DNA of 64,000 bases. It comes from Parapedobacter sp037190485 (GTDB taxonomy: Bacteria > Bacteroidota > Bacteroidia > Sphingobacteriales > Sphingobacteriaceae). The stretch spans positions 186,001 to 250,000 of the forward strand of contig JBBCJB010000002.1 of NCBI GenBank assembly GCA_037190485.1. The letters are read 5' to 3'. Of the stretch, positions 34,705 to 42,935 are shown piece after piece (positions within the stretch are counted from its first letter, which is position 1; each line of letters begins with the position of its first letter). The notes beneath the pieces are model-generated. The model worked only from the letters and a program-made list of their open reading frames with translations, was not told the DNA's origin and did not search any database. The translations under genes were made by a program, and so were the position numbers.

Positions 34705-35073
34705 TTACAATACCTCCGGCGCTAATGATACGATTTTCATGAACTGCTTCTCACGCAATTCCCGGGCTACCGGGCCAAAGATACGTGTTCCGCGGGGTTC
34801 ATCCTGATTATTCAACAATACGGCCGCGTTGTCGTCGAAGCGGATGTAGGATCCATCCTTGCGGCGGATTTCCTTCTTTGTCCGCACAACCACCGCTTTG
34901 GAAACCGTCCCTTTCTTGACGTTGCCAGAAGGCAACGCGCTCTTGACGGTCACGACGACCTTATCACCGATGGATGCATAACGCTTGCCGGTACCGCCCA
35001 ACACCCGGATTACGAGCACTTCCTTGGCGCCGCTGTTGTCGGCCACATTGAGTCTTGATTCCTGCTGTACCAT
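34705..35073 (-). CDS. rplN: 50S ribosomal protein L14
   Basis: A 122-residue L14, MVQQESRLNVADNSGAKEVL at the start and RIFGPVARELREKQFMKIVS near the end. It lies at the subunit interface. It begins one base after rpsQ ends. Confidence 0.98.
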   Translation of the reverse strand: MVQQESRLNVADNSGAKEVLVIRVLGGTGKRYASIGDKVVVTVKSALPSGNVKKGTVSKAVVVRTKKEIRRKDGSYIRFDDNAAVLLNNQDEPRGTRIFGPVARELREKQFMKIVSLAPEVL

Positions 35074-35074
35074 G

Positions 35075-35329
35075 TTACTTAGCCCTTTCTAAAATTTCCA
35101 CTAATCGCCAGTTCTTGGTCTTGCTCAGCGGACGCGTTTCCATGATCAACACCGTATCGCCGATACCGCAGGTGTTCTCTTCGTCGTGCGCCTTGAATTT
35201 GGTCGTCTTCTTCACGAACTTACCGTAAATGGGGTGCTTCACCTTACGCTCCACAGCCACCACGATAGACTTGTCCATTTTATTGCTGACGACCAAGCCG
35301 ATCCTTGTTTTCCTTAAATTTCTTTCCAT
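35075..35329 (-). CDS. rpsQ: 30S ribosomal protein S17
   Basis: An 84-residue OB-fold protein (RKTRIGLVVSNKMDKSIVVA, GDTVLIMETRPLSKTKNWRL). It binds 16S rRNA helices 7 and 11 early in assembly. It lies 12 bases after rpmC. Confidence 0.98.
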   Translation of the reverse strand: MERNLRKTRIGLVVSNKMDKSIVVAVERKVKHPIYGKFVKKTTKFKAHDEENTCGIGDTVLIMETRPLSKTKNWRLVEILERAK

Positions 35330-35341
35330 TTCGACGTTCTT

Positions 35342-35575
35342 TTATGCCTCAGCGGCTGTTTCATTCGCTGCGCTGGCAGCCTTTTCGGCGTTCTTGCGCT
35401 TGGTCAACTCGGTCAGGAGCCGAGCGACCGTTTTCCGCGTGTACTTGATCCGGTTCGGGTTCTCGATTGCCGAAACAGCATGTGCAAATTTCAATTTGGT
35501 GAGGGCAGCCTTTTCTTCAGCGATTCTGGCCACTAAATCCCCCGTTGACAATTCTACGATTTCTGAATTTTTCAT
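35342..35575 (-). CDS. rpmC: 50S ribosomal protein L29
   Basis: A 77-residue two-helix protein (MKNSEIVELSTGDLVARIAE, then NPNRIKYTRKTVARLLTEL), with a short Ala/Glu-rich C-terminus. It lies beside the exit tunnel with L23. Unlike its neighbours it is separated from rplP by a 116-bp spacer holding two stem-loops. Confidence 0.96.
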   Translation of the reverse strand: MKNSEIVELSTGDLVARIAEEKAALTKLKFAHAVSAIENPNRIKYTRKTVARLLTELTKRKNAEKAASAANETAAEA

Positions 35576-35615
35576 CTCATTAATTAATTAACTGGATGCC
35601 TCTTTGAGCGTACTC

Positions 35616-35659
35616 CCGCAGTTAGACCCTGCGGCGGTCTTGCCGGTAACGGCGGCAAG
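35616..35659 (-). other. two adjacent stem-loops in the rplP-rpmC spacer
   Basis: CCGCAG/CTGCGG with a 7-nt loop (35616-35634) and CTTGCCG/CGGCAAG with a 7-nt loop (35639-35659) stand side by side in a 116-bp gap where this operon normally has almost no spacing. No open frame is seen here. Confidence 0.55.
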
Positions 35660-35691
35660 GCCGTGAGAGACAGCGCCAGCGCGTCTATGGC

Positions 35692-36108
35692 TTATACGTA
35701 ATCCCTACGTATCACAAACTTCGTCTGTACGGGCAGCTTCTGGGCCGCGAGGCGCAAGGCTTCCTTGGCCACTTCCAAGGGCACACCTTCCGCTTCAAAC
35801 AGCATCCGTCCTGGGCGCACCACGGCAACCCAATATTCCGGCGCACCCTTACCTTTACCCATCCGTACTTCGGCAGGCTTCTTGGTTACGGGTTTGTCAG
35901 GGAAAACCCGGATCCACACTTGGCCTTCCCGTTTCATATAGCGGGTCACCGCGATACGCGCCGCTTCGATCTGGCGGCTGGTGATCCATGCTGGCTCCAG
36001 CGATTTGATGCCGAACGAGCCGAAGGCCAATTCCGCCCCACGCGTGGCGTTGCCTTTCATGCGGCCTTTCTGCATCTTCCGGAACTTCGTTCTTTTTGGC
36101 TGTAACAT
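35692..36108 (-). CDS. rplP: 50S ribosomal protein L16
   Basis: A 138-residue L16 (MLQPKRTKFRKMQKGRMKGN, then AARIAVTRYMKREGQVWIRV and GKGAPEYWVAVVRPGRMLFE). It lies near the A site and is needed for peptidyl transferase centre formation. It follows rpsC by 34 bases. Confidence 0.98.
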   Translation of the reverse strand: MLQPKRTKFRKMQKGRMKGNATRGAELAFGSFGIKSLEPAWITSRQIEAARIAVTRYMKREGQVWIRVFPDKPVTKKPAEVRMGKGKGAPEYWVAVVRPGRMLFEAEGVPLEVAKEALRLAAQKLPVQTKFVIRRDYV

Positions 36109-36142
36109 GTTTGTATTTTAATGCTTTGCTAATATCTATTGA

Positions 36143-37012
36143 CTATCTCCCTCCGCGGTAACCGCCGCCACCGGCGCTACCGCCTGGCCGGTTTCCACCA
36201 CCACGGTTTCCACCACCACGGTTCTGTCCAGGACCACCGCCACGGCGTTGGTCGCCTCCGCCACGGCGGTCGTTGTTCCGGCGATCGCCTCCGCCGCGAC
36301 GGTTGTCACCGCGGAAATCGCCCGGCGCACCCTCAGAACGCGGCTTCAGACCGGATGTCTGGCCCACATTGGGGGATAGATCGCGCTTACCGTATACCTC
36401 GCCTTTGCAGATCCACACCTTGACGCCGATCTTGCCATAGGTCGTCAATGCCTCCACCAACGCGTAATCGATGTCCGCGCGGAACGTGTGCAACGGGATG
36501 CGACCGTCTTTATACTGCTCGGTACGCGCCATTTCGGCACCGCCTAACCGGCCCGAGCACATGATCTTGATGCCCTCGGCACCCATGCGCATCGTGGATG
36601 CGATAGCCGTCTTCATCGCGCGACGGAAGGAGATACGTGCCTCCAACTGCTTGGCGACGCCTTCAGCGACCAAATGGGCTTCCAGTTCGGGACGCTTGAT
36701 CTCGAAGATATTGATCTGCACATCCTTCTTGGTGAGCTTCTTCAATTCCTCCTTGATCTTGTCCACTTCCTGGCCACCTTTACCGATCACGATGCCCGGA
36801 CGGGCCGTGTGTACGGTCACGGTGATGCGCTTCAGCGTACGTTCGATCACCACTTTCGCCACACCGCCCTTGGCGATACGTGCCGACAAGTACTTCCTGA
36901 TCTTCTCGTCCTCAACCAATTTATCGGAATAGTTCTTGCCTCCGTACCAATTGGAATCCCAACCTTTGATGATCCCTAATCTGTTACCTATTGGATTTGC
37001 TTTTTGTCCCAT
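36143..37012 (-). CDS. rpsC: 30S ribosomal protein S3 with C-terminal RGG-rich tail
   Basis: A 289-residue S3. Residues 1 to about 225 are the conserved protein, with the KH domain GKGG loop at 77-80 and the C-terminal domain ending KVWICKGEVYGKRDLSPN. Residues from about 228 to 289 form an extra tail of Gly, Arg, Asn and Asp, with repeats of the GGGNR and RRGGGD type. S3 lines the mRNA entry site and has helicase activity, so a flexible RGG tail would sit next to incoming mRNA. The tail DNA contains short tandem repeats around 36190-36260. Confidence 0.97.
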   Translation of the reverse strand: MGQKANPIGNRLGIIKGWDSNWYGGKNYSDKLVEDEKIRKYLSARIAKGGVAKVVIERTLKRITVTVHTARPGIVIGKGGQEVDKIKEELKKLTKKDVQINIFEIKRPELEAHLVAEGVAKQLEARISFRRAMKTAIASTMRMGAEGIKIMCSGRLGGAEMARTEQYKDGRIPLHTFRADIDYALVEALTTYGKIGVKVWICKGEVYGKRDLSPNVGQTSGLKPRSEGAPGDFRGDNRRGGGDRRNNDRRGGGDQRRGGGPGQNRGGGNRGGGNRPGGSAGGGGYRGGR

Positions 37013-37021
37013 TGTGATAAA

Positions 37022-37456
37022 TTAGTTTTGTGCTACGTTGTTATTGCTATCGACGACCAACGTCACATGATTCGAGCGTTTACGGATACGGTATCCACGC
37101 CCTTGGGGAGCCGGACGCAACCGCTTCAATTGACGCCCTCCACCCACAAAGATCTCTTTCACGAACAATCCGCTCTCTTCGACCGATTTGTCCTCGTTCT
37201 TCGCTTCCCAGTTCTTGATCGCTGAGAGCAGCAACTTCTCTACCCGGATAGCGACCTCTTTGTTGGTATGCTTCAGGATATACAGGGCATGCTCCACCTT
37301 CTCGCCGCGGATCAAATCCACCACCAAACGCATCTTGCGCGGTGAGGTAGGGCAGTTGTTCAATTTGGCAGTAGAAGCTCCTCCTACCTGAGCCTTTTCT
37401 TGCTCTTTGCGCTGTTTGATGATAACAGACTTCTTCAGTTTTCGTGTTGCTTCCAT
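37022..37456 (-). CDS. rplV: 50S ribosomal protein L22
   Basis: A 144-residue L22 with NNCPTSPRKMRLVVDLIRGE, the long beta-hairpin loop reaching into the exit tunnel (LKRLRPAPQGRGYRIRKRSN) and a short Asn-rich C-terminus. The N-terminus has an extra basic stretch of about 25 residues (KKSVIIKQRKEQEKAQ) before the conserved part. It lies nine bases before rpsC. Confidence 0.97.
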   Translation of the reverse strand: MEATRKLKKSVIIKQRKEQEKAQVGGASTAKLNNCPTSPRKMRLVVDLIRGEKVEHALYILKHTNKEVAIRVEKLLLSAIKNWEAKNEDKSVEESGLFVKEIFVGGGRQLKRLRPAPQGRGYRIRKRSNHVTLVVDSNNNVAQN

Positions 37457-37462
37457 TACTGC

Positions 37463-37729
37463 TTACTTTTTCTTTTCTGCGTGCCCCCTGAATGTACGCG
37501 TCGGCGCGAACTCACCCAGTTTGTGGCCTACCATGTTTTCCGTCACGTACACGGGGATGAACTTGTTGCCGTTGTGCACTGCGAACGTATGTCCCACGAA
37601 GTCGGGCGAAATCATGGACCTGCGAGACCACGTCTTGACGACCGTCTTCTTGCTTGTTTCATTCATAGAAAGAACCTTTCTTTCTAGGTTATGGTCGATA
37701 TAAGGACCTTTTTTAATTGAACGAGCCAT
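37463..37729 (-). CDS. rpsS: 30S ribosomal protein S19
   Basis: An 88-residue S19 (MARSIKKGPYIDHNLERKVL, WSRRSMISPDFVGHTFAVHN, MVGHKLGEFAPTRTFRGH). It binds the 30S head with S13. The start shares one base with the end of rplB. Confidence 0.98.
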   Translation of the reverse strand: MARSIKKGPYIDHNLERKVLSMNETSKKTVVKTWSRRSMISPDFVGHTFAVHNGNKFIPVYVTENMVGHKLGEFAPTRTFRGHAEKKK

Positions 37730-38553
37730 TATTTCTTCCTCTTTTCAATGATGTAACGACTTGATGCCTTCTTCTTGCTGCGGGTCTTGTAGCCCTTGGC
37801 CAGCAATCCTTTGCGTGAGCGTGGGTGCCCACCGGACGCGCGGCCCTCACCACCACCCATCGGGTGATCTACCGGGTTCATCGCCACACCCCGTACCCGA
37901 GGACGGCGGCCCAGCCAGCGCTTCCGACCGGCCTTGCCCAATACCTCGTTGGCTTTCTCGGCGTTGGATACCGAACCGATCGTCGCCAAGCAAGTGGCCA
38001 GGATCAATCGGGTCTCGCCCGAAGGCAATTTGATGACGGCGTATTTGCCATCGCGGGCAGCAAGCTGTGCGTACGTACCTGCGCTGCGTGCGATGGTGCC
38101 GCCTTGGCCCGGATTCAACTCGATGTTGTGGATGATGGAACCCAGCGGGATGTTCTGCAATGGCAACGTGTTGCCCACTTCGGGGGCTACCTTATCGCCC
38201 GAAACGATCGTCTGGCCCACGGTAAGCCCTGCAGGCGCGATGATGTAGCGTTTTTCGCCATCTACGTAATGCAACAAGGCAATGCGCGCTGAACGGTTCG
38301 GATCGTACTCTATCGTGGCAACTTTTGCGGGGATGTCTTTCTTATCGCGTTTAAAATCAATCAATCGGTATGCCTTTTTGTGGCCCCCACCGAGGTAACG
38401 CATAGTCATTTTACCGGAATGGTTCCTACCGCCCGACTTCTTGATCTTCACGACCAACGACTTTTCCGGAACGTTGGTGGTGACATCCGAATAATCACCT
38501 CCTACGCGGAAGCGAGTACCAGGGGTAACCGGTTTGAATCTTTTAACTGCCAT
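37729..38553 (-). CDS. rplB: 50S ribosomal protein L2
   Basis: A 274-residue L2 with GRNHSGKMTMRYLGGGHKKA, an OB-like and an SH3-like domain, and the conserved RGVAMNPVDHPMGGGEGRAS segment whose histidine lies near the peptidyl transferase centre. It is required for subunit joining and peptidyl transfer. It follows rplW by six bases. Confidence 0.98.
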   Translation of the reverse strand: MAVKRFKPVTPGTRFRVGGDYSDVTTNVPEKSLVVKIKKSGGRNHSGKMTMRYLGGGHKKAYRLIDFKRDKKDIPAKVATIEYDPNRSARIALLHYVDGEKRYIIAPAGLTVGQTIVSGDKVAPEVGNTLPLQNIPLGSIIHNIELNPGQGGTIARSAGTYAQLAARDGKYAVIKLPSGETRLILATCLATIGSVSNAEKANEVLGKAGRKRWLGRRPRVRGVAMNPVDHPMGGGEGRASGGHPRSRKGLLAKGYKTRSKKKASSRYIIEKRKK

Positions 38554-38559
38554 CTCTAA

Positions 38560-38850
38560 TTATATCGTACTGTAAAAGTCAATCGTTTCGCCATCCTTAA
38601 TGGTGATGATGGCCTTTTTATACTTCGGGGTCCTCCCGGATACGAAACCAGCCTTGGTGTAGCGATTCTTTGCCTTGCCAGCCACCACGATGGTGTTCAC
38701 GGCCAGCACCGTTACGCCGAACATCTGCTCAACGGCTTGCTTGATCTGTATCTTATTTGCCTTGGGATCCACTTTGAAAGCGTAGCGATTCAGCTTTTCC
38801 GTCAGCAACGACGCCTTCTCGGTCAATACGGGTTTCTTGATAATTTCCAT
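38560..38850 (-). CDS. rplW: 50S ribosomal protein L23
   Basis: A 96-residue L23 (MEIIKKPVLTEKASLLTEKL, FKVDPKANKIQIKQAVEQMF). It forms the docking site for trigger factor and SRP at the tunnel exit. The ATG at 38850 is used; a TTG at 38862 lies inside rplD. It begins one base after rplD ends. Confidence 0.97.
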   Translation of the reverse strand: MEIIKKPVLTEKASLLTEKLNRYAFKVDPKANKIQIKQAVEQMFGVTVLAVNTIVVAGKAKNRYTKAGFVSGRTPKYKKAIITIKDGETIDFYSTI

Positions 38851-38851
38851 A

Positions 38852-39481
38852 TTACTTGGCAAATGCCTCCTCCAATGTTTTGACAGTAGCCGTGGTCAAC
38901 AAAAGCTTGGTCGCATTCAATACGTCGTACGTATTCAATTCATTGGCCGTGATCACTTTCGCCTTCTTCAGGTTCCTGCTCGATAAATACACGTTATTGT
39001 CTTGCGCCGGCAACACCAACAGGGTCTTTTCCGTGGCCACGTTCAAGCTGTTGACCAGGTTGAGGTAATTCTTGGTCTTGATCGAGTCGAAATTGATCTC
39101 GTCGAGCACCAGGATGTTGTTCTCCTTGGCCTTGTAGCTCAGCGCGGATTTACGCGCCAGCGCCTTCAGTTTCTTGTTGAGCTTGAAGCTGTAATCGCGC
39201 GGCTGCGGACCGAAGATCCGTCCACCGCCGTTGAACAGCGGCGACTTGATGCTGCCTGCGCGGGCACCGCCGGTTCCTTTTTGCTTATGCAGCTTGCGGG
39301 TAGATCCAGCGATCTCGTTGCGTTGCTTGGACTTATGCGTACCTTGGCGTTGGTTGGCCAGGTATTGCTTTACATCCAGGTAGATTGCGTGGTCATTGGG
39401 CTCCAACCCAAATACCGATTCAGGAAGTTGCACCTTGGCACCTGTTTCTTTGCCTGAACTATTTAGAACGTTAACTTCCAT
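38852..39481 (-). CDS. rplD: 50S ribosomal protein L4
   Basis: A 209-residue L4 with the long rRNA-binding loop (GTHKSKQRNEIAGSTRKLHK, then GTGGARAGSIKSPLFNGGG) that reaches the exit tunnel. In E. coli L4 also represses the S10 operon. It follows rplC by four bases. Confidence 0.98.
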   Translation of the reverse strand: MEVNVLNSSGKETGAKVQLPESVFGLEPNDHAIYLDVKQYLANQRQGTHKSKQRNEIAGSTRKLHKQKGTGGARAGSIKSPLFNGGGRIFGPQPRDYSFKLNKKLKALARKSALSYKAKENNILVLDEINFDSIKTKNYLNLVNSLNVATEKTLLVLPAQDNNVYLSSRNLKKAKVITANELNTYDVLNATKLLLTTATVKTLEEAFAK

Positions 39482-39485
39482 CTTC

Positions 39486-40103
39486 TTATTTATCTACGAT
39501 TACGTATGAACCCTTGGCCCCGGGGATGGAGCCACTCACAACCAGTAGATTTTGGTCTTGATACACCTTCAATACCTGCAGGTTCTGTACCTTCACGCGA
39601 TCGCCGCCGGTACGTCCAGCCATGCGCATGCCCTTGAATACACGAGACGGCCAGGAAGACGCGCCGAGTGAACCGGGTGCACGCAAGCGGTTGTGCTGCC
39701 CGTGGGTAGCACCGCCCACACCGCCGAAACCATGGCGCTTCATGACGCCTTGGAAACCCTTACCCTTTGAAGTGCCCACCACGTCGATGTAGTCGCCTTC
39801 TTCAAAGATGGAAACGGTCACCGTGTCGCCGAGGTTCTTTTCGTCGGGAAACGTTTTGAATTCCACCAATTTACGCTTGGGCGAAGTCTTCGCTTTGGCG
39901 AAGTGCCCTTTCAAAGGAGCCGAAGTGTTCTTCTCTTTCGCTTCATCGAAGGCGAGTTGAACAGCGGAATAGCCATCCTTTTCTTCCGTGCGTATCTGCG
40001 TTACCACGCACGGGCCAGCTTCGATCACCGTACAGGGAATGTTCTTCCCATCGGCATCGAAAATGCTGGTCATTCCTACTTTTTTACCAATAATTCCTGA
40101 CAT
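39486..40103 (-). CDS. rplC: 50S ribosomal protein L3
   Basis: A 205-residue L3 (MSGIIGKKVGMTSIFDADGK, GVMKRHGFGGVGGATHGQHN, GRTGGDRVKVQNLQVLKVY). The glutamine of GATHGQ is the site methylated by PrmB in other bacteria. It is the first gene of the operon here; rpsJ, which normally comes before it, is not in the window. A strong promoter lies 77-107 bases upstream. Confidence 0.98.
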   Translation of the reverse strand: MSGIIGKKVGMTSIFDADGKNIPCTVIEAGPCVVTQIRTEEKDGYSAVQLAFDEAKEKNTSAPLKGHFAKAKTSPKRKLVEFKTFPDEKNLGDTVTVSIFEEGDYIDVVGTSKGKGFQGVMKRHGFGGVGGATHGQHNRLRAPGSLGASSWPSRVFKGMRMAGRTGGDRVKVQNLQVLKVYQDQNLLVVSGSIPGAKGSYVIVDK

Positions 40104-40129
40104 GTTTCTATTAATCTGTAAACGTCCAT

Positions 40130-40210
40130 CGAAGCAGTAGGGCTTCGCTCAAGACACACCATCCCCTTAAAAGGGACGGCAAAGATAGGAAACTTACTTT
40201 AACTGTCAAA
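40130..40210 (-). promoter_or_regulatory. main promoter of the ribosomal operon and its leader hairpins
   Basis: On the minus strand TTTG (40207-40210), a 19-nt spacer and TATCTTTG (40180-40187) match the Bacteroidota consensus in full. A short stem (TCCCT/GGGGA type, 40163-40177) begins a few bases later, and a 6-bp hairpin CGAAGC/GCTTCG (40130-40147) follows in the leader of about 75 nt before rplC. Confidence 0.8.
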
Positions 40211-40243
40211 TAGTTAGTGCATTATTTTTTTCCATGCCCGTTT

Positions 40244-41365
40244 TTACCGGTGATAGCCCTGGTTCTTGAACTCCATGGACGCATAATATGGGTAGGTTTT
40301 CGCGTCCAACGGGTAGTCCCAGCAGCCCATGCGGTGGTGGAGCGTGCCGCCGAACCCGGTCTTGAAGCGGTACAGGCCGTACAGCGGATGCGCCGGATCC
40401 GCCTGCGGCGCCACCCCGAAAAAATCGTACTCGGTGCAGCCCATGGCTTTCGCCAGCCCCACGGCATGCCATTGCAGCGCATAGGTGGCCATGTACTGCC
40501 GGCCTTCGGAAGCCGAAGCGCCGTATAGGTAGGTGGCCCGGTGTGCCGACACCACCAGGAACATCGCCGCCAGCGGGTTGCCGTCCACTTCGGCGACCAG
40601 GAGGTGCACGTGGGCCGGCGATGACGTGTCGCTGGCCCGCGCGGTGAGCACGATGCGGAAATAGCCGATGTCGTGCAAGACGAAGTTGTTGCGGAGGGCG
40701 GTCTGCCGATACAGCGCATACCAGACGTCCAGGCTTTCCAGGCCCAATGGCCGTACGGTTACGCCCTTTCGCCGCGACAGGTTGATGTTGTAGCGCGTCT
40801 TGGGCTTCATGCGGCCCAATAGCCGGTCTTCGTCCGCCCGCAGGTCCATGAATACCGTGTTTGACGGCAGGATATCGGTATTGGCCTTCCGCAGGTTCCA
40901 ATGCTCCGTATCGAAATTGAGCCGCAGCTCCTGCATGTGCCGCTCGGGCACCCCCAGCCAATTGCCGCGCAGGTCGTAGCACGACTCCTCCTTGGCCCAC
41001 AGCGATTCCCAGGACAGGTCGTACCGGATCATGATGCAGCTTTCCGGCAGGAAGTGGCGCAACGCTTCAGACAGGCGTTCCAGGAAATGGCCCTGGGTCT
41101 CGCCTGCGGGCTCCACCTCGGGGCCATACGGCACGTAGGCGATGCAATGGATGCCGTCCACCGGCTGCAGGATCACCAGGAGGTCGCCTATTATATAGGT
41201 ATCGCCTGCTGCATCGGGCAGGATGTCGGCGCGCTTCACCCTGAAATCGAACGCGCGCGAGCCGACGCCCTGCATTTTCTTCACTTCAGACCAAAACGCC
41301 GTCTGTTGCACGATGGACGTTTTATAGACCTGCCTGATGGCCTTTTCCCGAATATCCGCGATCAT
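40244..41365 (-). CDS. FemAB/FemX-like aminoacyltransferase (GNAT-fold)
   Basis: A 373-residue protein with two GNAT-like domains: MKPKTRYNINLSRRKGVTVR (about 185-205) followed by HVHLLVAEVDGNPLAAMFLV and the LAKAMGCTEYDFFGVAPQAD and LYRFKTGFGGTLHHRMGCWD blocks typical of FemX/lipid II:glycine glycyltransferase-like proteins. Such enzymes add an amino acid from aminoacyl-tRNA to peptidoglycan precursors; the substrate in Bacteroidota is not established. The ATG at 41365 is used because a -7 element (TATGTTTG on the minus strand, 41379-41386) lies between it and the longer frame start. It lies directly upstream of the ribosomal promoter. Confidence 0.87.
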   Translation of the reverse strand: MIADIREKAIRQVYKTSIVQQTAFWSEVKKMQGVGSRAFDFRVKRADILPDAAGDTYIIGDLLVILQPVDGIHCIAYVPYGPEVEPAGETQGHFLERLSEALRHFLPESCIMIRYDLSWESLWAKEESCYDLRGNWLGVPERHMQELRLNFDTEHWNLRKANTDILPSNTVFMDLRADEDRLLGRMKPKTRYNINLSRRKGVTVRPLGLESLDVWYALYRQTALRNNFVLHDIGYFRIVLTARASDTSSPAHVHLLVAEVDGNPLAAMFLVVSAHRATYLYGASASEGRQYMATYALQWHAVGLAKAMGCTEYDFFGVAPQADPAHPLYGLYRFKTGFGGTLHHRMGCWDYPLDAKTYPYYASMEFKNQGYHR

Positions 41366-41696
41366 GATAAAAAATGGCCAAACATAGGCAAACGCGGCGA
41401 GGCATTTGTCAGGATCGCGCAAGAAAGACAAAAGCAAGAATCAATCAACTAGTTGAACAAACGTAGCCGCAAAAATCGGACTGCCGAACCCGCAGATTGA
41501 CTCACCAATATTTCAACATGCCAACGATGAGACTGACCGATTTATCCCTAAAAATAAAAAACGCAAAAATATCTTCTCCAAACCAAGTTAGGCACGGCGT
41601 TTGTTATTAAAAGAGCAGGTTTAGGTTGATTAAGAGAGGTCCGGTTATCCCAAAAATACCGGGCCTTTCACTTTTCTGGCCTAGCACATCCACCTA
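41366..41696. other. 331-bp intergenic region, mostly empty
   Basis: It contains the femX -7 element (41379-41386, minus strand), AT-rich sequence without a credible frame, and one stem-loop near the GH88 end. I see no tRNA, small RNA with clear structure or repeat. Confidence 0.6.
41637..41666 (-). terminator. stem-loop downstream of the GH88 gene
   Basis: AGGTCCGGT (41637-41645) pairs with ACCGGGCCT (41658-41666) with one G-U pair and a 12-nt loop. On the minus strand it follows the GH88 stop by 30 bases; the U tract is weak (CTCTCTTAAT). Confidence 0.5.
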
Positions 41697-42935
41697 CTAC
41701 CTTTCCAGCAACTTCTTGTACCGCATCAACGCTTCGATGTAATAGTAATCCGCGTAGGTAAGGGGCACATCGATTTCGCTGTTATGCGGTATGGACCCCA
41801 CGCTGTGTTTCAGGATAAAACCGCCGTTGGTACCCACTTGAGCTTTGTATGGGGCCGCTGAAAGGCTTTGCAGCATGCGCTCGGCCTTGGTGAGGTAATT
41901 GGCGCTTTCCACGCCAGTGGTCTGCGTGCTCAGCTCGATCAACGCCGAAGCGAGGATGGACGCGGTCGATGCATCGCGGTTGTCCTTATACTGCGCTGCG
42001 TACGGGCTGTCGTCGCTTAGATCGGGGGCGTCGAAATCCCAATACGGCACCAAATCTTCAGGCATGTTCGGATGATCGAGGATAAACGTCGCGATTTTCT
42101 TCGCGAAATCGAGGTACGTGTCGTCGCCCGTTTCGCGGTACATCATCACGTAACCGTATAACCCCCAAGCCTGCCCGCGGGCCCAGGCCGACTCGTCAAA
42201 GGCGCCCTGTGCGGTCTTCTTGCCCACGATGCTGCCGTCTGCCGGATCGTAATCGATGACATGGTAGCAGCTGTGATCCGGGCGGTAGTGGTTCCGGATG
42301 GTCGTGTTCGCGTGGATGACCGCGATGTCACGGAATTTCGGATCGCCACTTAATAATGACGCCTGCGTGAGGAATTCGAGGTTCATCATGTTGTCGATGA
42401 TGACGGGATACGTCCACCCCTCCCAGGAACGGATAGCCTTTACGGTCGGGTTATACCGGCTGATCAACGACTCGGCACCCGTGACGAGGATTTCCTTGTA
42501 AGCCGCCGTATCGCCCGTGAGCCGCAACGCATGGCCAAAGCTGCAATACAGCATGAAGCCCAAATCGTGCGTACCTTTGTTATACTGCTCCCTTTCCAGG
42601 ATAGCCAGCTTGTCTTTCGCCAATTGCAGCAACCGCTCATCGCCGGCATGCTCGTAGAGGTACAGCAACGAACCGGGGTAGAACCCAGACGTCCACCAAG
42701 CCGTATTCGAGCTAACGCTGGTATCGGCTTGGAACGTCCTCGGCATCCGATCGGCCGGTACGCTGTCTGCCAATACCTGGATCTGGGCGACAGCGGCATC
42801 CAGCTGCCCGTCGATAAACGCGGGACTCAGGGCAAGGGCCTTGGTCTGTTCGGTGGTACGCTCTTGGCAGGCAAAGGCGGTAATGGCTAGCCCGCAACCC
42901 GCAAGAAACGCGTAGAATCGCATCATTTTATTCAT
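41697..42935 (-). CDS. glycoside hydrolase family 88 (unsaturated glucuronyl hydrolase-like) lipoprotein
   Basis: A 412-residue protein with a lipobox (TAFAC, about 19-23) and the (alpha/alpha)6 barrel of GH88. Asp124 in GTHDLGFM and Asp181 in PVIIDNMMNLEFL correspond to the two catalytic aspartates, and ESAWARGQAWGLYGY is a family signature. GH88 hydrates and releases delta-4,5-unsaturated glucuronate from oligosaccharide ends. It is the last gene after the inositol operon; a LacI-type operator-like site (42990-43003) lies 55 bp upstream, and a 48-nt palindrome covers its start codon. Why a uronyl hydrolase sits with inositol genes is not obvious. Confidence 0.9.
   Translation of the reverse strand: MNKMMRFYAFLAGCGLAITAFACQERTTEQTKALALSPAFIDGQLDAAVAQIQVLADSVPADRMPRTFQADTSVSSNTAWWTSGFYPGSLLYLYEHAGDERLLQLAKDKLAILEREQYNKGTHDLGFMLYCSFGHALRLTGDTAAYKEILVTGAESLISRYNPTVKAIRSWEGWTYPVIIDNMMNLEFLTQASLLSGDPKFRDIAVIHANTTIRNHYRPDHSCYHVIDYDPADGSIVGKKTAQGAFDESAWARGQAWGLYGYVMMYRETGDDTYLDFAKKIATFILDHPNMPEDLVPYWDFDAPDLSDDSPYAAQYKDNRDASTASILASALIELSTQTTGVESANYLTKAERMLQSLSAAPYKAQVGTNGGFILKHSVGSIPHNSEIDVPLTYADYYYIEALMRYKKLLER

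Noticed and set aside
36139..36423. Possible CRISPR or satellite repeat in the short tandem repeats at about 36190-36260
   Set aside because: The repeats encode the Gly/Arg tail of S3 in frame, with no spacers.
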